Below, piece after piece: positions 11,868-22,196 of a stretch of DNA of 64,000 nucleotides. The notes beneath the pieces were generated by a model. That model was not told the DNA's origin and did not search any database. It saw only the letters and a program-made list of their open reading frames with translations. How positions within the stretch are numbered: the first letter of the stretch is position 1; every line of letters begins with the position of its first letter. The position numbers were made by a program, and so were the translations under genes. The DNA is from Spirodela intermedia (taxonomy: Eukaryota; Streptophyta; Magnoliopsida; Alismatales; Araceae), in contig LR746275.1 of assembly GCA_902729315.2 (NCBI GenBank), positions 3,736,001 through 3,800,000 on the forward strand, written 5' to 3'.

Positions 11868-12596
11868 AAGGGAATGAAGGCATTACGCTTCTTCTCCCTG
11901 ACCATTTGTATTAAACCCTTTGTTTGAGACATATGGGCTGAGATTTCTCTTTGTTGAGAACTTTGTGGGAGTTGTGGTATCTGATGAAGGGAAAATAAGA
12001 ATTGAAAAGGTTCATAGGAAGGATCTTTCTTAAATTCAGAAAAGTATTTACATTTATCAGAATAAGTTCTATCAAACTTTGTTCAATGTGATGCCATGAA
12101 AAATGTCACCAAATAGCTGACAATAGTTGGAGTAATCCATTTAACATTGGCCATAAATGTTGCATTCAATATTTGTAATTAGAAGAATATGATAGCAAAT
12201 ATGCATGATAAGTAGTCAGCATCAAATAAAGTATATTTGATGTGGCGTCTCTTCAATTTGAAAATGACATAAGGTATCTCTGTTATAAGTCACATCAACA
12301 AGTCCAATTTGGTCATTTTCAGTAATGAGATCATGACATTAAGGAAATAATGGTGAAAATAGTGTATTGTTCTATACTATAATTGACATCTATTTACCAA
12401 AGAATCCTGTGTTTTATTCTAAAACCAAGCATATTTAATTGCGATGCTATTTTATTCAAAACTTGTCGGAGGATGGACTTGAGAAGATTAGCCGATTGAA
12501 ACATTTAGCAGATATGAGGATGAAGGATGTGTCTTACAGAAGTGCTTTTATTTTTATTTTCTTTTTTCATATAGAATCACTCTTTAAGTGAGAGAT

Positions 12597-13004
12597 TGTT
12601 GTTTATGGAGAGTGATTTAATCAGGTTTCGGCCGGAAGGACCCAAATCAAAGAGACAAAGGGGCGTACTTGCCTTAATCCTCTTTGGCTTTAAAAGTGCC
12701 GAAGTCAGATTATATTGTGCGGAAAAAAGGAAGAAAGGTGAAGGAGGAGAAACGGAAAGGGGCGTCAGAAAGCCGGGAAGGGGTTCTACTAGGGCTCTGG
12801 GGAGAGGAAGAACCAACCTCTCTACTAGTGACTTCTCTTTCTAAAGTAAGAGGAAGAAGAGTTGCGCGTTGTTGATCCAGGAGAGCTCTCAGAACCATGT
12901 AAACTCTCGGTGTATTAATTTCATCTCCTTGTCTTCTCTACTCTCTTACATCCGCCCCCTCATTTCTATTAGTCTCTTTCTTTTATCGTTCTTCCCTGCT
13001 GCTA
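12597..13004. repeat. LTR-like direct repeat, copy B
   Basis: Second copy of the block at 11596-11867, in the same orientation, with about 130 extra bases in the middle (roughly 12,710-12,840). The 730 bp between the copies contains no recognisable gag or pol. The pair could be a decayed short non-autonomous LTR element or two independent solo LTRs. Confidence 0.4.
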
Positions 13005-14396
13005 GTGAGAGAAAAAAAAAAAGAGCTGCAAGAAATATAAGGGTCAACCATTAAATCTAAGGTGTTGACTTGTGGGTGGAGAAGAAGGCAGACACTGGAT
13101 CAGTAGTATAGACCCTTGGACCCTTGGACCCTTAGACAGACGCATGAAAGGCTGACACTTGATGACCTTTGGGAGTTGACCCCTGCAATTCCCCTTCTAC
13201 TCTTTTGGAGCTGTCCTTAACAAAGGGCTTAAAAAGGTTGCTAATGGTTAACAGAGGGTCTCTAGTTTCTAAAAACCAGGGGGGAACTGAGAGATTTTCA
13301 ACCCTCTTATCAGTGAACGTGCGATCTAGAAATATCCTCGTACTGGCAAGATTTTAGTGGCTTTTGACGTTGCGAACAAGTCCACGAGCTTTAATAAGCC
13401 TCCGAAAATCGGAGCTAGTGATCCGAGCTTGTCACATCGCTGCCATCCACACATAAGCGACTTTGTTTCACTGGTCGTCGGTTGTCCAAACGTGATTTTT
13501 TAGCCGAGCTTGAGAGGTTTTCACACTATGCTGAAAAAGTCAACTCAAGTGATAAGATTTTATTGCTGCCTTGACAGAGTCAACTCGCAAATAATTTGGA
13601 GTACACGCGGAACTTGGTAGAATGAACAGGGGTAGGCACGAGGGGGGGGGGGGGGAGATTGACCAAACCGCCATGAAATTTGTGTACCCTTTCATATTCG
13701 TTGACCTACGACTCCACATTGCTGCGCCGCCTTATTCTGAGTTTCAACGTGGGTTGTTGTTCCCTTTGCTTCTCACTCCCATTGAGGTTTGACTCGGACT
13801 GCGTTGAGAGGTCAGCTGACATTCTTACTAGCAAGATTAGTAATAGGGGCACAAGCGGATTGAGTTCCATATTATGGTAATTATTTTGACATAATCCATC
13901 CATTGACAGCAAATTTATCACACGGGCTAATCAGCTCGAGGGATCAGCAAGGCGTCATGGAGCTCCCAAGACCCTGTTCGGTAAAGGATTATCTCCGGGT
14001 ACAATCCAGTGTCCTGTCCCGAGTTCAGAATTATCGAGACGGTAAAGCCATCGAGCAGCTGGAACTGAGATCTCGCTGCTCGAGAACAAGAAGCATTCGA
14101 TGGGACTGGGGAAGCAGGAGCCCAGATCAGTGGAGAACTCGCTGAGGGAAGAGGAAACAGGCCGAGAGAAGGATGCGACTTTCATCTTACATTACAGAAA
14201 CTTCAATCTTCTACCAAGCTCTGGTACAATGTCCTCCCCTACAGCGGAAATCGGGGAGAAACCAACAGCTGCTTGGATTTACAAAAGGGTGTCAACTTAT
14301 GGAAAGGTTCACGCGATGTATCAGAAAGAAATAACGAATCGCTGAAGCTCAAGAGGGCAGGCGGGCACTTCTTCTCTGAGTACTTCTCGAGATGGG

Positions 14397-14436
<40 letters not shown>

Positions 14437-14578
14437 AGAGATGAATTCTTGCAGGCCAGTATTCACAGGAGAGCTCGAAGGCTCTGGCGGCCATGGGGGA
14501 TTCGAAGACTCTCGATTCCTCTTCAGTCGACCTTGAGCTATTGGATGGGAGGAAGAGTCTTCCCGTTGAATTTCCTGA
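13005..14578. other. Intergenic stretch and RDUF 3' flank
   Basis: No gene recognised. It contains a small triplicated GACCCTTG motif near 13,110-13,135, a 14-base G run at 13642-13655 and a GA microsatellite at 14401-14433. The last few hundred bases are probably the 3' untranslated region of the RING gene. Confidence 0.45.
14401..14433. repeat. (GA)n microsatellite
   Basis: Dinucleotide run about 145 bp beyond the stop codon of the RDUF-like gene, possibly within its 3' UTR. Confidence 0.9.
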
Positions 14579-15856
14579 CTATTCTCTCGACCTCCCCCTG
14601 TTAGTCCCGTCTTCCAACGCCCAGTCATGGTTTATGCTGATGGAGCTCCTCCTGGTAAAGACGGAAGCCGACCGGCTCCTCCTGGAGGAGGACGAAGAAG
14701 AGGAAGAGCCCGAATCGGAGGTCACCCTTGGGGCAAGTGACGAAGAGGAAGATCCCCAGAGGCGTCCGAAGAAGGAGAAGACGCCGCGAACGGCACGCCC
14801 AACCCCGCCGCGGTGCCTGGAGTGGCTTCCTCTGGAGGTCCATGAAATCCTTCTCGGCGCGCCGCCTGCATTGAGCCCCCCGTCCATCTCTGTGTAAACC
14901 ACGGGGAACTCCCTTTCCCCAGCTCTCCTCCCGCCGGCGAACCTGCCGACGGCGAACCCACCGCCGGGAAGTCTCCAAATTGTGAGCCCCACTGTGTCCT
15001 CCTCGCCGCCGCCGCCCGCCGGCGTGTGCTCGTCCCCCAACGATTCCTGCGTACCGCGCCCACCCCGCACATCTGTGGGCATCTCGTGGCGGCAGACGGG
15101 GCACGAATTCCTTATCGAAAGCCACGGCAAGATGCAATCTTGGTGATATATGTGCTTGCAGGGCATCTCCCTGGCTTCTGCTCCCAGCTCGAACGCTTCC
15201 TTGCAGATGGCGCAGTGAGAATCCGTGCCGACGTGATCTTCCTCAATTTCCACGGTGGGCATGGATTCCACGGCCGCTTTCGACGCCGGCGGGTTGTCGT
15301 ACCCTCTTCCTCCGACCCCGTTTATCTCGATCAGCGCGAGCTGGTCCAGCAGGCGGTCGAATCCAGAACCCATCAGGAAGTCGGACATGCTCGCCGGCAG
15401 GGGCCTGAGCCCCGATCCCGTCCCATCGTCGTAGTAGAGCTCGAAGGCGCCGTTGGAGGCGGCGCGCTCGCCGTCTCCGCCGCCGGTCATGTCGGAGGGG
15501 CCGCGGAGGACGATGACCGGGTTGAAAGGGGATCGGTCACCAGCGGCAGCGCGGCGGGAGCGGCGTATGCCCACGTCGGGATGATGGTTGGGGCGCACGG
15601 CGGCGGCGGCGGCGCCGCCCACGGCGGGGGTGTTGAACATGTACATAGCGGTGGCCGGCAGGCGCCGCCGCCGCGGCTCCACGCCTCTGGGTGCGGGGGC
15701 GCCGGACGGGAGGGGCCGCGGCGGCGTCTCAACGAGCTCCACGAAGCCCATCTCGCACTCGGGACAGACGACGGCGTCCCCCGCAGGGACCCTGACGAAG
15801 CGGCTGCATCTGTAGCACCAATAGGGCGTCGCGGCGGAGTTGATGCTGGAAGACAT
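14579..15856 (-). CDS. RING-H2 E3 ubiquitin ligase, RDUF/BCA2 type
   Basis: A RING-type E3 ligase that passes ubiquitin from an E2 enzyme to substrates. Plant RDUF1/RDUF2 relatives act in abscisic acid and drought responses. Single coding exon of 425 residues. Visible: an N-terminal zinc ribbon (WCYRC at 13-17 and CPEC at 31-34); a RING-H2 finger at about 215-255 with CAIC, MPCKHIYHQDC and CPVC; then the plant-specific DUF1117 block (GLTIWRLPGGGFAVGRF, FPVVYTEMDGG) at about 290-380; and a serine-rich tail. This order matches the RDUF family exactly. The start at 15856 is chosen because the zinc ribbon follows it closely; the frame is open 52 codons further upstream but that part is unlike the family. 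A 5'UTR intron is possible (TTCAG acceptor just upstream of the ATG), not proven. Confidence 0.92.
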   Translation of the reverse strand: MSSSINSAATPYWCYRCSRFVRVPAGDAVVCPECEMGFVELVETPPRPLPSGAPAPRGVEPRRRRLPATAMYMFNTPAVGGAAAAAVRPNHHPDVGIRRSRRAAAGDRSPFNPVIVLRGPSDMTGGGDGERAASNGAFELYYDDGTGSGLRPLPASMSDFLMGSGFDRLLDQLALIEINGVGGRGYDNPPASKAAVESMPTVEIEEDHVGTDSHCAICKEAFELGAEAREMPCKHIYHQDCILPWLSIRNSCPVCRHEMPTDVRGGRGTQESLGDEHTPAGGGGEEDTVGLTIWRLPGGGFAVGRFAGGRRAGEREFPVVYTEMDGGLNAGGAPRRISWTSRGSHSRHRGGVGRAVRGVFSFFGRLWGSSSSSLAPRVTSDSGSSSSSSSSRRSRSASVFTRRSSISINHDWALEDGTNRGRSRE

Positions 15857-17204
15857 CGGAGGGAACCTCGCCTGAACGAAACACCCACAACCAGAAGAAA
15901 TTCCAAATTTTGGGTGAGCTCCCGGTGGATCTGAGAAGAAACACCCAAGAACGAATCCCCTCCTTCTTAGGGTTCCCCGATCTGCAAGAAACCCCCTCGA
16001 CGATTCAATCACCGGAAGCTGAGCTCGGAGGAGAATCGAATGCGAAAAGCCCGGTCATTTCCCTCCCTCCCAATCCCAAAAAAAGAAAAAAAATCTCAGA
16101 AACCAGCGGCGCCGCGAAATCGCAGAAACGGGAGGTGTGATTTAGAGCAATAGGGGGAGCAGACGGGAAGAAGATCGGCGAGCGCCGGGGGAGGATTGGA
16201 GAAGCGGCGGAGGTACCGGTCGTCGCAGAGGCCTCCGGCTGGTGGATATCGCCCTTGCGCTGACGAGCACGGCGCGTGAAGGAACACGATTGGGAGAGCC
16301 GTGATCGGTCAGGGCAGCCCAAGGTTTAAAAACCTACCCCTTTGACAAGAAAGAACCTTCTTCAATATCGGAACCGCGTCCTCTCTCCTCTCTCTCTCTC
16401 TCTCCTCCCCCGAGTTCCTGCAGCACTGACAGCTCGTTTCTCACACGGGATGGGCGCGGGCTCTTTCACACGTGGCGGATGAATGCCCACGGAGACAGCA
16501 GCCGACATTGACCGTTCCACTTCGTCAAAACGTGTAGCCGGCATCTAGGCCGTTGAACCGCGAATCGGCGGCAGAGGATCTCTACGACCAGGCAGAGAAT
16601 TCGTGTTTACTGAAATGCCCATATGACCATTCAAATTCACGGCATATCAGGGTACCATAGTCATTTCCACGTTGGACTATGGGTGTCCTCATACTGCGGT
16701 AGTCAAAGTCATTAAGGAATGCGCTTAGAAATGGAGAGGAGAATCTACGGACCAGCCGGACTCGATAATTTATAAATACAAAAAATAATATTTTATTAAT
16801 AATCCAGCTCGCCCGAAAATATCCCGAGTTTGCGATTCTCCATAAAAAAGTGGGTAGCCGAGAAAAAAGGCCCACCCGGGGAGATGCTTGCGGGTGAACC
16901 ACTCGGCCGACGGCCACGTCACCGGCGGCATTTTACACGTCATAAACGCGAAAAAGATTTCCCACGGCAAATAAAAAAGGCATTGGTGACGAAAAGACGA
17001 GCATCTAGCGGATAAAAAGGGGAGAGAATTTGCAGAGAAAGACCATAAAGTTGACAGAGAAAGAGCAGCGACGACGAGCAAGATCGAGGAAGGAGCGCCG
17101 AGACCAGCCTCGTGGGCCTTTTCCCCTCCACTTGCCCCCCACCTAGAGAGAAAGACCAGCGGCAGAGCGAACCAGATGCGCCCAATGTTCGCATCACACA
17201 GCCT

Positions 17205-17236
<32 letters not shown>

Positions 17237-18049
17237 ATTGTCAGCTCGGAGGGAGTTCGATGGTTCGGACCATACATCCTCGCAAATCCACACGTGCGCA
17301 TGGCTCGTATGCCCCCCCCCCTTCCAGGGAAGTGAGGTGCGGCATGGTCGAATCGGTGCCCACACGTGGCAAGGCGAGAACATCCATCAGCCCGTCGAAC
17401 TGTCTTGTCCGTACCCAAGAAAGGTGGGCTTTTTTACACGGCCGGGCCCATTTGAAGCCCATCCTTTCGCGTCCACCGAGCCTTCTTTTTCCCCCTGTTC
17501 GGCTTCTGCAATGGTGGGGCCCATTAACAACGATGCCTGACGTCACGCCGAGAACTTGTACCACAAATAATTGTTAAATTAGAAGGACCAGTAATTAATT
17601 AAACTCGAGCTTGCATAAAGATCCCTTGCTACGTGTTGACCGGAGTTAATAAACCGCCATGGCGAGGAGTTGACCGGAGACTCGGTCACTTGTTTTGTCT
17701 GAAAAACGGGGCTCGTGGGGCCCTCGGCTCTTTGTTGTATCTAACATTCCAGAGCCCGTTATCCTTTGCTCAACGGCTGCGATGCATTATTTAAACTGGG
17801 TCAAGTGGATGATGGATGATTAAATAATGGCCGTTGATGAGTCCACGTTCTTATTTCAACAGGGCCAATATGGGTGGACCAAATTCATCCCATCTTATTG
17901 GGCCGGCTGGTTGCGGGCTCTCTTGGGTCGGTGTCGGCGGAAAAGAAAGTTCGAGTTCACTCTAGAAGGATCCGGGGGAATACTTGAGCGACATTAACGA
18001 TGATTTCGAGTGGTATTTACGTTGGCTAGGGTTTTGGGGGAGATCGACA
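15857..18049. other. Divergent intergenic region between RDUF-like and Fes1-like genes
   Basis: About 2.2 kb shared upstream of two divergent genes. It holds (CT)n at 16381-16404, (GA)n at 17205-17232 and several GGGCC-type motifs (17,440-17,460; 17,895-17,910). No protein gene recognised. 15,857-16,330 is probably the RDUF leader. Confidence 0.45.
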
Positions 18050-21000
18050 ATGGCGAACGACGGATTCAAGTGGGACGGGCTGCTCAAATGGAGCCTCGCT
18101 CACGCTGACGGAACGGACTCGGCGCGCCATCTCAGGTTTCCTCTCCTCCTGTGATCTGCAGGAGTCTGTTTTGCCTCTGCCAATCGGATAGTTTTACCCT
18201 CCGGGTTTGTTTTTTCAGCGAGGAGGATCGAAGATGGTTCATGGAGGCTATGCAGGCCCAGACGGTAGACGTTGTAAAACGGATGAAGGAAATCACACTT
18301 GTGATGAAGACTCCCGAGGAGGTCTTGCAGGCCCAGGGAGTCAGTCCGTCCGACCTAGAAGGTAGCATGTTCCTCATTCGAGTTATGGTGGTGATATCTC
18401 ATTTTAACGTCTGAGCCGATACTACTGGGAACGTTTCGCATGTACAATTGATTAGGCGTTACTTAGTTTCTATGACTAAACCAAGTAACTAGTTACTGAT
18501 TTAATCAGCATAAAACTCGTGGGCCTTCGTTGTATAAGAATCTAAGAGAATTTAGGTTGATTCATTTTGATCAAATTTGACCTCATCCCTGTTCTACCGT
18601 TTGTTTTTCAGAAATAACAATTTAATTGTTGAATTTCGCATGTTCATGCTTTTTAATGTTCTGGACTATCCACGTGGAATGTTTCGGCTGGAGCTAAATT
18701 GCTTTGAGGCATAATTTTAAGCATCATTGGAGTTTACTGGGTTTAGTGATGCCGTTTGGGATATTTCGGCTTGTAAAGTTTAGTTATTCTTTGCGGGTCG
18801 TTGATATTGTTCTGTCTATGTTATTACTATTCGAAGTATTTGGAAGCTTTCTTTAACCTGGTAATTGATCTGCGTTTTGTGTACATAAAGTTGGTGATAA
18901 CCTTTAGGCAGTGGGTTAAGTGTAAACCACAATATGCAAGCTGGACACAAGCAAGGGTTCAATGCTACCTATGTAGCATCGTCTCACCTAGGGGTTTGAG
19001 TCCTATGTACGGACTTTGGACTACCTATGTTTCGTATCAGTTTTGCGGCTGATACTCACCTGTTTGTTTGTTTGCTCAAATGCTTCGTATTCAGATTGTT
19101 TTCATGTTTCTTGATGACAGAATTTCTTCCTGGTCTCCGTGATCTGCTTGAAGAATATTCCTGTATGCATTTAGCTTTCTTTCCCGCTCTATCATGGAAG
19201 ATATTTCTTAACATCATGTAGATTCACATACAATTGCGTGTGGACAAATGGAATGGAAAATAAGGGAATCAGATTCTTTGTCTTGTAATTGCCTTTCAGT
19301 TAAGAACAGGCAGGACTATTTTTTCCACGTTTGATTTCGGACTGCGACTGAATTTCCTATTTTTTCTTCTGTATGATTATTTTCCCTATGCCAGGCTGTT
19401 TCTATGTTGTAGTAAAACATTTTATGAAAATAAAGAAATAACATTGAATGTTAGCATAGGTAAGGAGATGAAGAGGTATTTACTGATATTTGTCGACGTT
19501 TTTTTTTTACTAATTTATCCATATTCTAATATTTGTTGAACTGCTATGTTGCCATCAGGGTGCATAGCACGTTGTTGAGAGATTTGGGAATTTTATACAG
19601 CATAATTTCCTTAACCCGATAGTTACTATAATTATCCACATTGCTGTTATCCAAACTAGTTATCATGTAAACAATAGATGTAGCTTTTGTTGCATCACAT
19701 GGAGATGTGGTTTTTATTATACCCTTTTTCGTAGAGTTCTGTTGGGGATACTTTTTTCGGTTGTTCTGCATCCAAAGCGTTATAAACAGTCTCTTCTGCG
19801 GTGAAGTTGGATATTTATTCAACAGAAGGCTATTCTGCAATTTACGTGTGAATTTTAAATGTGATCAATCACTTTTTAATAAATTGAGTAGAGCTTCGGG
19901 TTGTATTCTTTTCCCCTATATACTCATGACGACAAACTTAATTGTGCTGCAGAGATGTTCGATGAGCTACAGGAGCACGTTGAGTCCATTGACATGGCGA
20001 ATGGTGGGTTCATATACAAATATTACCTCATTGCTCCTGCTTTTTCTATTCGATGGGTGGAGATTTATTATTTTCTTCAGCTCATATTTGTAGTAATTTT
20101 ATTTAATAGTGAGACGATTAATGCTGATTTTATCAGCAAAGGACCCAAATCTCTCGCAACTTCACCGTTATATTGTGTAAACATATAAGTTTACAATTTC
20201 TGTTTTGTATAAACATATAAGTTCACCTCCTTTGGCTACACATGGTTCTCAATTGATGTCGTCGGGGTTGGGATGCTCAAGTCTTTCGTTGGGTCTAATA
20301 TTTGAGCGATGATTACTTGGTGATGACTGGGTTCTTTTCAATTCAATGTTCCTTTCTATATATGCTCTCATTGGTCATGTGGCTTAAGGGAATCATATAA
20401 TCAATCTGGATCAGGATATTTTCGGCCTTGCGTTGTGAGAATCAATCTCTTCAGATATTGTTCTAATTTCTTATAATTAACCTGACAGATCTCCATTCAA
20501 TTGGGGGTCTGGTCCCTCTCCTCGGATACCTGAAGAACTCCAACGCTGGGATTCGGGCCAAGGCTGCCGAAGTGGTGACCACCATAGTTCAGAACAACCC
20601 CAGGAGCCAACAGCTCGTCATGGACGCAAACGGCATGGAGCCCCTCCTCTCCAACTTCAGCTCAGACCCGGATATCACTGTACGCACCAAAGCCCTCGGG
20701 GCAATCTCATGTAAGTACCCGATACTACCTTCTCAGGTGTCACGAGTTCTAGATTAATCAAGCCAGTGGATTTCTCGCCAAAGCATCTCCCATTGGATCG
20801 GTCGGACCAGCTGTGCCGCTTTATTTCGTGTCCTGATACTAAATCCTAAACCCTAATAAGCCCTAAATCCCGAAACCTTGATATACGGCAAAAGCCTGAA
20901 ACCCTTCTAAACTCTGAAATCCTAAACCCTGTTTCCAGAAATCACAGTGGATTTTTTATTTATTTATAGCCGGCGTCTGAAAATTTGTTCTTGCATCTGA

Positions 21001-21860
21001 ATGAATAGTGTCTTAACTTTTCGAATTTATGTTGCTGGTGATTGAACTCTTTATTGGTTTCCAGCTCTAATTCGGCACAACAAACCGGGCCTGACCGCGT
21101 TCAGGCTGGCAAATGGCCACTCCGGGCTGAGAGAGGCGTTGGGCTCTGGGAATGCCAGATTTCAGAGGTCGGTGTTCGGATCCGCCATCTTCAGCGATTA
21201 TATCTAATCAGTCTAATCACCCTAACAAAATTGGGTTATTTTGTATCGTTTTTTCTTTGAGGGAGGAAATAATGAAATCCTGTTATTTCGAGCAGGAAGG
21301 CGCTCAATCTCATCCAGTATCTGGTCCACGAGAGCGAATCGGACCGCGGCTTGGTCTCGGAACTTGGGCTCCCCCGGCAGATGGTCCACCTCGCTGCGAG
21401 CGACGACAAGGACGTTCGCGAGGCGGCTCTTCGAGGCCTCCTGGAGCTCGCTCGGGACGAGCGGGCCACGGCGGCGGCGCTGCTGCTGGCGGAGGAGGAG
21501 AAGCTGCGGCAGGTACTGGAGGGAAGGGTCCGGGGCATCGGCGAGATGGGACCCGAGGACCTCGGCGCCGCCCGCGAGGAGCGGCAGCTCGTCGACGCCC
21601 TGTGGGCCGCCTGCTTCGGAGAGCCCTCGTCCCTCCGTGAGAAAGGCCTCGTCGCGCTCCCCGGTGAGGACGACGAGCCGTCGCCACCGCCAGACGTGGC
21701 CGGGCAGCTCCTCGAGCCCCCTCTACGGGCGTGGGCAGCAAAGCAGCAGCAGCAACAACCGCCGCCAGCGCCGGCAGATGGCGAGAGCTCCGCCGGCGGG
21801 AAGAAAGCGGCCCCCCTGCTCCTCGGCCCCCCGGGTGGAGACCGACATCCCCAAACGTGA
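18050..21860 (+). CDS. FES1A: Fes1-like Hsp70 nucleotide exchange factor (Fes1A-like)
   Basis: Fes1/HspBP1 proteins bind the ATPase domain of cytosolic Hsp70 and promote ADP release; Arabidopsis Fes1A protects Hsp70 and gives acquired thermotolerance. Six exons, all in phase: 18050-18135, 18219-18361, 19953-20003, 20489-20710, 21065-21167, 21296-21860, giving 389 residues (Fes1A is about 360). Visible: the family N-terminus MANDGFKWDGLLKWSLAHAD; EEDRRWFMEAMQAQTVDVVKR; then armadillo-type helices (IGGLVPLLGYLKNSNAGIRA, LVMDANGMEPLLSNFSSD, SLIRHNKPGL, RQMVHLAASDDKDVREAALR). The C-terminal 80 residues are Gln/Pro/Gly-rich and poorly conserved. Intron 2 is long (1,591 bp) and intron 4 contains telomere-like sequence. 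It converges on TOC75, with 336 bp between stop codons. Confidence 0.93.
20838..20931. repeat. Degenerate interstitial telomere-like repeats
   Basis: Within intron 4 of the Fes1-like gene are several copies or near-copies of CCCTAAA (AAACCCTAATAAGCCCTAAATCCC, then CCTAAACCCT near 20,921), the plant telomere unit read on the C-rich strand. Confidence 0.6.
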
Positions 21861-22196
21861 CCCGCAGAGGACCGATCGATGGATCGCCTTCAATCAACCA
21901 TTGCAAACTTCGTCGTTAGAAATTACCATATTTATGAGAGCCCATGAAAGGCCCGTTTTCTCCAGATTCGTCACATGACAGCAATACGGGGCCGTTCGAC
22001 GGCCCAATAAGCTCAAATCGGTCCACCACCGAAGTAACAAAGGCATGAACGGAAAAAGGCCGTTTGTGATACAAAGAAGAATCCTCTTCCAGCTAATTAT
22101 GAGTCCTCGAGAAAAGAAATGGCCGTTCTGCTGCTTCACAAACGAAATGAGACTTAGAAAACTTACGAAACGAAATGGAGAAAATGGCTCGTTCCG
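21861..22196. other. Convergent 3' flank between Fes1-like and TOC75 genes
   Basis: 336 bp holding the 3' ends of two convergent genes. No further gene seen. Confidence 0.6.

Noticed and set aside
15026-15934. Long plus-strand frame opposite the RDUF-like gene
   Set aside because: Antisense shadow of a GC-rich exon; the minus-strand protein has unmistakable zinc ribbon, RING and DUF1117 motifs.
16940-17577. Several overlapping frames on both strands around a GA tract
   Set aside because: All depend on the microsatellite and show no family similarity; the region is the upstream DNA of two divergent genes.
18905-19000. Possible tRNA-derived SINE in Fes1 intron 2 (GGCAGTGGG and GGTTTGAGTCC)
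   Set aside because: The A-box-like and B-box-like motifs are too far apart, and no tail or target duplication was found.
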